Assembly (NCBI GenBank): GCA_049841315.1
Contig: JASGDB010000108.1
Location: 1-9,851 of the forward strand
DNA: 9,851 nucleotides
Direction of reading: 5' to 3'
Source: JASGDB01 sp049841315
GTDB lineage: Bacteria > Bacteroidota > Bacteroidia > Flavobacteriales > Weeksellaceae
Below, piece by piece: positions 1-4,020 of this stretch (positions within the stretch are counted from its first letter, which is position 1; each line of letters begins with the position of its first letter). Made by a program: the position numbers and the translations under genes. The notes beneath the pieces are model-generated. The model was not told where the DNA came from and ran no database searches. It saw only the letters and a list, made by a program, of their open reading frames with translations.

Positions 1-114
1 AACAGCACAATCCAACTCTCAAAATTCCGAGCCAGAGGTTTTAGAAATCTGGATAATTTTATTTCCTGTATCTATCTGATGAATGCAAACCTAAAATTTC
101 ATTTCCACAATTAA
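1..114 (+). CDS. C-terminal end of an unidentified protein, possibly a transposase (partial)
   Basis: Frame 1 is open from the window edge to a TAA at 112-114 and gives 37 residues, so only the C-terminus is visible. The basic stretch with the motif RARGFRNLDNF followed by a short hydrophobic run resembles the C-terminal tails of some DDE transposases as I remember them, but 37 residues are too few for a firm family call. A terminator hairpin overlaps the stop codon, which supports this being a real gene end. If it is a transposase, the left side of the island is bounded by an insertion sequence. Otherwise it is the tail of an ordinary gene. Confidence 0.45.
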   Translation, partial: NSTIQLSKFRARGFRNLDNFISCIYLMNANLKFHFHN

Positions 115-135
115 TGGCGAAGAGCCATTTTTTTT
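113..135 (+). terminator. Rho-independent terminator of the left-edge gene
   Basis: A 6-bp stem AATGGC (113-118) / GCCATT (124-129) with a 5-nt loop is followed by a run of T through 135. It overlaps the stop codon of the left-edge reading frame. Confidence 0.75.
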
Positions 136-205
136 CATCGTTTTTTAAATTTATTTGTTAAACATTTTTTTACAAATATCTAAATAAATTGAAGTTAAAA
201 AGTAG

Positions 206-249
206 GCAAATTTGCTTATAGGTTTATTTGCCCATATTCCGAATTTCGG
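206..249. promoter_or_regulatory. Two short palindromes upstream of the XRE gene (possible operator)
   Basis: A perfect 10-bp palindrome GCAAATTTGC lies at 206-215. A second inverted repeat, CCGAA-T-TTCGG, lies at 239-249 immediately before the GTG start at 253. Small XRE regulators often repress their own promoter through such sites. A degenerate -7 box (TTTATTTG, 223-230) lies between the two. Function is inferred from position and symmetry only. Confidence 0.35.
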
Positions 250-252
250 TTT

Positions 253-477
253 GTGGAAGTTGAAGAAAAAGAAACACTACGAAAATTCGGACTTCATCTG
301 AAAAAAATAAGGCAGGAAAAAAGGATAACTCAGGAAAAACTTGCTTTTAGCATTGGTGTGGAAATTTCGCAAATCAGCAGAATAGAACGTGGAATTATCA
401 ATACTTCCGTCATTAATCTTTACAAAATTGCTTCCGCTTTGGAAATTTCTATAAAAGATTTATTTCCCGAAGAATAA
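253..477 (+). CDS. Small XRE/Cro-C1 family transcriptional regulator
   Basis: This 74-residue protein is essentially one HTH_3 domain (residues about 10-65). The recognition region around 26-47 reads ITQEKLAFSIGVEISQISRIERG with its middle typical of the family, and the C-terminus is the common DLFPEE. The start is GTG at 253; no in-frame ATG gives a complete domain. It probably binds DNA as a dimer and regulates itself and perhaps the Abi_2 gene 77 bases downstream, although that gene has its own -7 box. Two palindromes upstream are candidate operators. There is no extra domain, so a phage-repressor or restriction-controller role is less likely but not excluded. Confidence 0.85.
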   Translation: MEVEEKETLRKFGLHLKKIRQEKRITQEKLAFSIGVEISQISRIERGIINTSVINLYKIASALEISIKDLFPEE

Positions 478-523
478 AGAATTGGTTTGGTTTTTAGAGA
501 GGTGGAATAAGTGAAAATTCTTG

Positions 524-531
524 TATCTTTG
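524..531 (+). promoter_or_regulatory. -7 box of the Abi_2 gene promoter
   Basis: TATCTTTG matches the Bacteroidota -7 consensus TAnnTTTG exactly. It lies 23 nt before the ATG at 555, which implies a leader of under 20 nt. I see no good TTTG at -33. The segment from 523 to 545 matches 2702-2724, upstream of the RelBE-like operon, at 22 of 23 positions. Confidence 0.65.
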
Positions 532-554
532 TTATATCCAAAAAAACGCAAAAT

Positions 555-1424
555 ATGGGAAATATAGCAACTACGGTTGATGAGCAAATAAAAAAATTGG
601 AGGAAAGAGGAATGATTCTCGACTATCCGGAAAATAAATTAAAAGAAATTTTGCTCGACATCGGCTATTATAAATTGGGGTTTTATTGGTATCATTTCCA
701 AAAAGACAAGGAACATAATTTCATTGAAAATACCAAATTCTCAGACATCATAAAATTGTATTCTCTTGATGTAAACCTAAAATCTGTGCTTTCAAAAGCA
801 ATCAATAGAATTGAAGTAAATTTTAAAACCAAATTAATCTATTTTGGTTCTAACAAATATAAAAACAACCCTTTTTGGTTTACCGACACCTCATTAATTG
901 ATGATTATTTTACCGATGAATTCCCAAGAGTTTATACCAATAAATTCATTAATGACAACAAACCCATAAAAAATCATCACAAAAAATATCCAATGCACAC
1001 TTATGCTCCCGCTTGGAAAACTTTGGAATTTTTAAGTTTGGGAAGCATAATTGTTCTTTACAGTTGTTTGAAAGATTTTAATCTGAAAAAAGAAATTGCT
1101 CTTTGTTTCGGGATAAAGAAACCAAAAATATTTGAAAACTATCTGAAAACCATTGTTTTTATAAGGAATATTTGTGCACATAATGATTTGTTATACGATT
1201 GCAACACGGCAAAAGAAATTGAAATAACTCCAATGATAAAATTCAACAACAATAACCGACATTCATTGGATTCAGCAATGAAAGTAATTCTTTATTTCCT
1301 TGAACAAATCTCAATAAACAGGAAAAATGAAGTGAAAGAACAAATTGAAAATCTATTCAAAAAACATCAAAATAATGATATGATTTCAAAAATTTTGATT
1401 GCCAAAACTAATTATAAATTTTAG
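555..1424 (+). CDS. Abi_2 (AbiF/AbiD-like) HEPN-fold abortive-infection protein
   Basis: This 289-residue protein has the usual length and layout of the Abi_2 family. The N-terminus carries DEQIKKLEERGM, then DIGYYKLGFYWYHF (35-48). INRIEVNF follows at 83-90, PAWKTLEFLSLGS at 152-164, and the family signature FIRNICAHNDLLYD at 202-215. In that signature R204 and H209 form an R-x4-H pair of the HEPN RNase type. Family knowledge: AbiF/AbiD proteins cause growth arrest or death of phage-infected cells, and HEPN domains of this clan usually cleave RNA. A compact RNA gene with its own promoter starts 40-50 nt after the stop, which fits an RNA-antitoxin arrangement. The XRE gene upstream could add transcriptional control. 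The reading frame is intact with no frameshift. Base composition is very AT-rich compared with the core genes to the right, consistent with horizontal transfer. Enzyme activity is inferred from family membership, not from the sequence alone. Confidence 0.85.
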   Translation: MGNIATTVDEQIKKLEERGMILDYPENKLKEILLDIGYYKLGFYWYHFQKDKEHNFIENTKFSDIIKLYSLDVNLKSVLSKAINRIEVNFKTKLIYFGSNKYKNNPFWFTDTSLIDDYFTDEFPRVYTNKFINDNKPIKNHHKKYPMHTYAPAWKTLEFLSLGSIIVLYSCLKDFNLKKEIALCFGIKKPKIFENYLKTIVFIRNICAHNDLLYDCNTAKEIEITPMIKFNNNNRHSLDSAMKVILYFLEQISINRKNEVKEQIENLFKKHQNNDMISKILIAKTNYKF

Positions 1425-1432
1425 TTACTATT

Positions 1433-1462
1433 TTTGCATTTCAAAAATATGTTATATATTTG
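1433..1462 (+). promoter_or_regulatory. Bacteroidota-type promoter of the Abi_2-linked RNA
   Basis: TTTG at 1433-1436, an 18-bp spacer, then TATATTTG at 1455-1462. Both elements match the Bacteroidota -33/-7 consensus. The promoter lies just after the Abi_2 stop codon and no convincing ORF follows, so it most likely drives the RNA described next, starting near 1467. Confidence 0.75.
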
Positions 1463-1466
1463 CATA

Positions 1467-1554
1467 ACAAAAGTGCCCAACTTATCATTTGCATAAGTGC
1501 TGCACTCTAAAAAATTAAAATTTGACCCAGACATTTGCTCTGGGTTTTTCTTTT
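1467..1554 (+). ncRNA. Candidate structured RNA (antitoxin-like) linked to the Abi_2 gene
   Basis: An ~85-nt transcript is predicted between a good promoter and a terminator. Its first hairpin has an outer stem AGTGC (1472-1476) / GCACT (1502-1506), a 3x3 internal loop, and an inner 6-bp stem ACTTAT (1480-1485) / ATAAGT (1493-1498) closed by the loop CATTTGC (1486-1492). An A/U-rich linker follows. The second hairpin, CCCAGA / TCTGGG, doubles as terminator and has the identical loop CATTTGC (1532-1538). No sensible ORF fits inside. From memory, structured RNAs have been reported next to abiF-type genes, and RNA antitoxins of AbiF-like HEPN proteins have been proposed as forerunners of Cas13 guide RNAs. 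Whether this RNA belongs to that family needs a covariance-model search. Ends are approximate. Alternative: a leader or attenuator for downstream DNA, which is unlikely because the terminator directly follows. Confidence 0.7.
1526..1554 (+). terminator. Terminator of the Abi_2-linked RNA
   Basis: The perfect 6-bp stem CCCAGA (1526-1531) / TCTGGG (1539-1544) with a 7-nt loop CATTTGC is followed by TTTTTCTTTT (1545-1554). It is probably part of the mature RNA as well. Confidence 0.8.
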
Positions 1555-1644
1555 GTACTCGCCGGAAATGTGAACGACGGCGACAGAATTACGCTGGATT
1601 ATTTTGAGGAAACGGGACTTGTTTTCAGACCAGTTGAGAAATAA
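1555..1644 (+). pseudogene. clpB: clpB 3'-end fragment, copy A
   Basis: The in-frame stretch encodes 29 residues from VLAGNVNDGDRIT through GLVFRPVEK and a TAA stop. The pattern LAG-x-V-x-x-GDRI-x-x-D ... GLVF matches the C-terminal tail of ClpB disaggregases as I recall it from other bacteria. There is no start codon or upstream clpB sequence here: it begins directly after the RNA terminator. It differs from copies B and C mainly at synonymous positions. It is interpreted as the displaced end of a clpB gene used as an insertion point. The family assignment rests on a short segment. Confidence 0.65.
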
Positions 1645-1664
1645 AAGTTTTCATAATAATTCAG

Positions 1665-1695
1665 AAAAAACCACCGAAAAATTCGGTGGTTTTTT
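1665..1695. terminator. Bidirectional terminator between clpB tail A and the minus-strand XRE gene
   Basis: The 8-bp perfect stem CCACCGAA (1671-1678) / TTCGGTGG (1682-1689) is flanked by six A on the left and six T on the right, so it can act on either strand. It lies 20 nt after the copy A stop and directly beyond the stop codon of the minus-strand XRE gene at 1697. Confidence 0.85.
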
Positions 1696-1696
1696 G

Positions 1697-1987
1697 CTAA
1701 TCTATATCTTGGAAAAAATCGGCTAAACTGATTTTATGAGCATCTAAAATTTTTAGAAGACTTTGGAATGTAAAATTCGTTCCCTTTTCCATTCGCCAAT
1801 ATTGCATTCTGGAAATATCAAATTCTATGGCAAAGTTTTCATAGGAAGTAAAGCCCTTTTCTATACGTATTTGCTCTAATTTTTTCGCAATTCTCTGTAT
1901 TCTGGGGTCTAATATCTTCGTTTGATTTTGTGATTTTTTTGCCATTTTACAATGATTTTGTGTTTGGCAAAATTCACATTTATACAT
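1697..1987 (-). CDS. XRE-like HTH regulator with an N-terminal cysteine cluster
   Basis: The 96-residue reading frame ends in an HTH domain (about residues 30-95). The helix-turn-helix falls near 47-70, where SYENFAIEFDISRMQYWRME resembles the XRE regulators common in flavobacteria. The first 14 residues contain C4, C7 and C13 (CEFC...C), which could bind a metal. However, an internal ATG at residue 15 (codon 1943-1945 on the plus strand) would give an 82-residue protein without them. There is no Shine-Dalgarno sequence to decide the start. The gene is transcribed divergently from the TM2-domain gene with a 100-bp shared control region, so it may regulate that gene. It ends at a bidirectional terminator. 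Confidence 0.75.
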   Translation of the reverse strand: MYKCEFCQTQNHCKMAKKSQNQTKILDPRIQRIAKKLEQIRIEKGFTSYENFAIEFDISRMQYWRMEKGTNFTFQSLLKILDAHKISLADFFQDID

Positions 1988-2048
1988 ATCTTAAATTACA
2001 CCTAATAAATTACATATTAAAATTTACAACTTATATAAACATTTTGTA

Positions 2049-2056
2049 TATATTTG
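2049..2056 (+). promoter_or_regulatory. -7 box of the TM2-domain gene
   Basis: TATATTTG, an exact TAnnTTTG match, lies 31 nt before the ATG at 2088. The -33 element is weak. It sits in the 100-bp AT-rich region shared with the divergent XRE gene. Confidence 0.6.
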
Positions 2057-2087
2057 CCTAAATTATAATTAAAAAATTCGATACAAA

Positions 2088-2471
2088 ATGGAGAATCAAT
2101 CATCAGTTTCCAATGAAACAAACTTAAATGAAAACTTGGCAAAACTCTACATTCCTGCTTCAATAGCAGATTCTGTCCCGTCAATGGTTAAAAATGAATT
2201 GAAAAAATTATCCGCTCAAAAGCAAGATGAATTTGTGGAAGAATATCGAAGAAAACAGAAAAGCGTAGGAATTGCCTATCTGTGTTGGCTAATTTTTGGA
2301 CTTCATTACGGATATGTTGGAAAGTGGGGATTACAGGTTGTGTATTGGCTTACAGCAGGAGGATTTCTTATTTGGGCATTGGTGGATTTATTCAGGATTC
2401 CGGGAATGATTGGAAATCACAATAAAGATGCCGCAACAGATGTAATGAGAAATCTAAAAGCGATTAGTTAA
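2088..2471 (+). CDS. TM2-domain membrane protein
   Basis: This 127-residue protein has a polar N-terminal half (1-56) and a C-terminal TM2 domain. The domain has two hydrophobic segments (about 59-74 and 82-103) joined by the loop GLHYGYVGKWG, which is the TM2 landing pattern (h-G-x-H-x-x-Y-x-G). The second segment leads into ALVDLFRIPGMI, also typical. It probably sits in the inner membrane as a hairpin; the biochemical role of TM2 proteins is not established. It is divergent from an XRE regulator, and the two form one of the modules between clpB-tail copies A and B. There is no signal peptide and no frame disruption. Its presence in an island of toxin and defence genes suggests, without proving, a stress or phage-related job. 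Confidence 0.85.
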   Translation: MENQSSVSNETNLNENLAKLYIPASIADSVPSMVKNELKKLSAQKQDEFVEEYRRKQKSVGIAYLCWLIFGLHYGYVGKWGLQVVYWLTAGGFLIWALVDLFRIPGMIGNHNKDAATDVMRNLKAIS

Positions 2472-2500
2472 TATCCTCAACAAAATAAAAAATCGCAACA

Positions 2501-2521
2501 GCAGATTTATTTCCCGAATAA
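2501..2521 (+). pseudogene. Possible relic of an XRE regulator C-terminus
   Basis: The 16 bases from 2503 to 2518 are identical to 456-471, the end of the small XRE gene, and both read DLFPE in frame before a TAA (2519-2521 here). Upstream of this stretch the similarity stops. It may be the remnant of another regulator gene left by recombination just before clpB tail B. A chance match in AT-rich DNA is possible. Confidence 0.3.
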
Positions 2522-2539
2522 TACAAAAAAAACTTAAAA

Positions 2540-2626
2540 ATTCTTGCCGGAACCGTGAATGACGGCGATAGAATTACGCTGGATTATTTTGAGGAGAGCG
2601 GGTTGGTTTTCAGGTCGGTGGAGTAA
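2540..2626 (+). pseudogene. clpB: clpB 3'-end fragment, copy B
   Basis: This encodes 28 residues, ILAGTVNDGDRIT through GLVFRSVE, with a TAA stop, one codon shorter than copies A and C. The left edge is abrupt: A-rich non-coding sequence changes directly into ATT CTT GCC GGA. Most differences from the other copies are synonymous. A terminator follows 14 nt after the stop, as expected for a natural gene end carried along with its flank. Confidence 0.65.
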
Positions 2627-2640
2627 ATTTTAAATAAAAA

Positions 2641-2678
2641 AATCCTTCAAAGTTTTGGACGCTTTGAGGGATTTTTTA
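2641..2678 (+). terminator. Terminator after clpB tail B
   Basis: A 12-bp stem AATCCTTCAAAG (2641-2652) / CTTTGAGGGATT (2662-2673), with one G-U pair and a 9-nt loop, is followed by a T run. An A-rich flank on the left would let it work in both directions. Confidence 0.8.
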
Positions 2679-2683
2679 TTCAC

Positions 2684-2710
2684 TTTGAGAAATATTTTCT
2701 CGTATCTTTG
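2684..2710 (+). promoter_or_regulatory. Promoter of the RelBE-like operon
   Basis: The -7 box TATCTTTG (2703-2710) is an exact match. TTTG at 2684-2687 could be the -33 element, though the 15-bp spacer is short. The ATG of the antitoxin follows 22 nt after the box. Confidence 0.6.
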
Positions 2711-2732
2711 TTATCTCCAAAAAATCAGAAAA

Positions 2733-2963
2733 ATGAAAACACAAGAAATACAAGACCATAACGGCGTTCCGACAGGTGTTTTTATCCCGATAAAAGAATG
2801 GGAAAAAATAAAATCCTTGTATCCCGATATTGATTCTTTGGAAGATGAACTTCCTGATTGGGAAAAAGATTTTATAGACCAAAGACTGGAAGCAATCGCT
2901 AAAAATCCCGAAAGACTGCAACCGATAGAAAAACTGTTTGAGGAATTAAACCGCAAAATATAA
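2733..2963 (+). CDS. RelB-like antitoxin of a type II toxin-antitoxin operon
   Basis: A 76-residue acidic protein. The N-terminal NGVPTGVFIPIKEWEKI is typical of Bacteroidota antitoxins paired with RelE/ParE toxins. The rest is predicted helical and charged, as expected for a toxin-wrapping segment. The open frame extends back to 2655, but that would start inside the terminator and before the -7 box, so ATG 2733 is the start. Its TAA overlaps the ATG of the toxin (TAATG at 2961-2965), indicating translational coupling. Such antitoxins usually repress their own promoter; no clear operator is visible. Confidence 0.8.
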   Translation: MKTQEIQDHNGVPTGVFIPIKEWEKIKSLYPDIDSLEDELPDWEKDFIDQRLEAIAKNPERLQPIEKLFEELNRKI

Positions 2964-3259
2964 TGTATCGTGCAAAATATTTTGACGAAGTTTCTACCGA
3001 TGTGCAGGAAGCAAAAGAATGGTATAAGGAACAACAGGACGGACTGGAAGAAAAATTTGCCCTTGCCGTAAAAGAAACTATTATAAAAGTTTTGAAAATG
3101 CCTTCCGCTTACTCTGTCCGGTACAAAAATATCAGAATTGCACATACCAAAATATTCCCATACAATATTCATTTTTATATTGATGAGGAAAATGAAATGG
3201 TTGTTTTTACCGGAATTATTTATAACAGAAAACGGAAGGCACTTCATTTGGAAAGATAG
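2963..3259 (+). CDS. RelE/ParE-family toxin
   Basis: This 98-residue protein is full length for the ParE/RelE superfamily. It begins with YRAKYFDEVSTDVQEAKEWY, the usual first strand and amphipathic helix. A central basic segment follows (VRYKNIRIAHTKIFPY), then strands IHFYIDEENEMVVFTGII and the C-terminal YNRKRKALHLER. Family knowledge: these are ribosome-dependent mRNA endonucleases or gyrase inhibitors. The C-terminal HL-R ending is more like ParE/RelE-type proteins of Bacteroidota than E. coli RelE, so the target cannot be assigned. It overlaps the antitoxin stop by one base. A third small ORF starts 4 nt after its stop. Confidence 0.82.
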   Translation: MYRAKYFDEVSTDVQEAKEWYKEQQDGLEEKFALAVKETIIKVLKMPSAYSVRYKNIRIAHTKIFPYNIHFYIDEENEMVVFTGIIYNRKRKALHLER

Positions 3260-3263
3260 CAAA

Positions 3264-3419
3264 ATGGGCGTTGAAGGTTTAAACAAAACAAAAGTTCCAA
3301 TTGTAAAAATTAATAAAAAATTGGAAAAGTTGAGAGGGAAAGTTTTGTTTCCGAAGAAATTGGAAATGGCAAATAAATTATTGTCCAAAGCCAAACTTCC
3401 GGAAGCAATAAAACCGTAA
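3264..3419 (+). CDS. Small basic protein of unknown function, third gene of the toxin-antitoxin operon
   Basis: ATG 3264 gives 51 residues, MGVEGLNKTKVPIVKINK onwards, rich in lysine and with a predicted helix over LEMANKLLSKAKL. It starts 4 nt after the toxin stop, so it is probably co-transcribed and translated by re-initiation. Its TAA (3417-3419) abuts clpB tail C, so its last bases lie exactly at the recombination border. I do not recognise the family. It could be a real third component, or the remaining N-terminal part of a longer gene cut by the junction. The longer open frame back to 3138 overlaps the toxin and is not the likely start. Confidence 0.5.
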   Translation: MGVEGLNKTKVPIVKINKKLEKLRGKVLFPKKLEMANKLLSKAKLPEAIKP

Positions 3420-3508
3420 TTCTTGCCGGAAACGTGAACGATGGCGACAGAATTACACTGGATTATTTTGAGGAGAGCGGGTTGGTTTTCAGACCGATTG
3501 AAAAATAA
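3419..3508 (+). pseudogene. clpB: clpB 3'-end fragment, copy C
   Basis: This encodes 29 residues, ILAGNVNDGDRIT through GLVFRPIEK, plus a TAA stop. Like copy B it starts abruptly at ATT CTT GCC GGA, here one base into the stop codon of the preceding small ORF. By eye it differs from copy A at about 12 of 84 aligned bases, mainly in third positions. No terminator follows; a new promoter comes within 30 nt. Confidence 0.65.
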
Positions 3509-3536
3509 ATATAGGTGTTGTGATAAAATAATTTTG

Positions 3537-3544
3537 TAAATTTG
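3537..3544 (+). promoter_or_regulatory. -7 box of the UPF0175 gene
   Basis: TAAATTTG, an exact TAnnTTTG match, lies 16 nt before the ATG at 3561. A possible TTG at 3518-3520 stands in for the -33 element with a 16-bp spacer. Confidence 0.6.
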
Positions 3545-3560
3545 TTAGGAAAAAAAAGTT

Positions 3561-3830
3561 ATGGAAACGACACTCACAATATCTTTGCCTGAATCGGTTT
3601 TGCAAACGATGAATCTTAATGCAGAAGAAATCGTTTCGGATATGCGTAAAGAATACGGCTGTAAACTTTATAAATCCGGAAAACTTACGTTGGCACAAGC
3701 GGCGGAATTATGTGGTGTTTCTCTGTATGAATTTGTGTCGCTCCTTACGTTGTCCGCTGTTCCGGTGGTGGATTATGGAGTTGAAGATTTGGAAAACGAA
3801 CGCCACCGTATTTTTAGAATTTGCGTTTGA
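3561..3830 (+). CDS. UPF0175-family antitoxin-like protein, without a partner toxin
   Basis: This 89-residue protein has the UPF0175 layout. A ribbon-like N-terminus, TLTISLPESVLQTMNL (residues 4-19), is followed by the helix-turn-helix-like segment CKLYKSGKLTLAQAAELCGV and YEFVSLL, then VPVVDYGVEDLENE. In other genomes such proteins usually precede a PIN-domain (DUF3368-type) toxin and are viewed as antitoxins. Here no toxin ORF follows: 3831-3950 has no coding potential I can support, and the core-like DUF349 gene comes next. The last residues (RHRIFRICV) depart from the family pattern, suggesting truncation at the 3' end. It may be an orphan antitoxin that neutralises toxins arriving from elsewhere, or a decaying remnant. 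Confidence 0.8.
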   Translation: METTLTISLPESVLQTMNLNAEEIVSDMRKEYGCKLYKSGKLTLAQAAELCGVSLYEFVSLLTLSAVPVVDYGVEDLENERHRIFRICV

Positions 3831-3919
3831 TAGAACGATTCTTTTACCAAATCAGAGGAATATTTAAGTGATAGAAATAAGAGGCTTTACAAGCTAAGGC
3901 ACAGAAAATTTTTTGGAAA

Positions 3920-3968
3920 TTTGGAATTTTCCCGAAAAATAAATTATATTAGTGCCTTTAATTAAAGG
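3920..3968 (+). promoter_or_regulatory. Promoter of the DUF349 operon with a palindrome at the expected start site
   Basis: TTTG at 3920-3923, a 21-bp spacer and TATATTAG (3945-3952, close to TAnnTTTG) form a plausible promoter. The perfect 14-bp palindrome CCTTTAATTAAAGG (3955-3968) covers the expected transcription start and might bind a regulator. The leader to ATG 4021 is about 60 nt. Confidence 0.5.
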
Positions 3969-4020
3969 AAATTCCGTTAATCTATCAAATATTAAACGCC
4001 AACTCACAAAAAGATTCGCC

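Noticed and set aside
2655..2732. Upstream extension of the RelB-like antitoxin
   Set aside because: It would start inside the terminator hairpin and before the -7 box; ATG 2733 gives the family's normal N-terminus.
2711..3394. Long minus-strand open frame opposite the RelBE-like operon
   Set aside because: It lies wholly antisense to a well-supported antitoxin-toxin pair, is rich in Phe, Ser and Ile as expected for the complement of Lys/Glu-rich genes, and has no recognisable domain.
1555..3508. The three repeats considered as a CRISPR array or integron attC sites
   Set aside because: Repeat unit is ~87-90 bp, diverged, coding in frame, and spaced by about 0.9 kb of genes; no short regular spacers and no attC-type fold or integrase seen.
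3619..3867. Alternative-frame ORF over the UPF0175 gene as the missing toxin
   Set aside because: It overlaps nearly the whole antitoxin gene in another frame, and its few unique residues after 3830 show no PIN-domain acidic motif.
3952..4020. Upstream extension of the DUF349 protein
   Set aside because: The extension starts within the likely -7 box, lacks ATG, and its sequence is unlike the acidic N-terminus.
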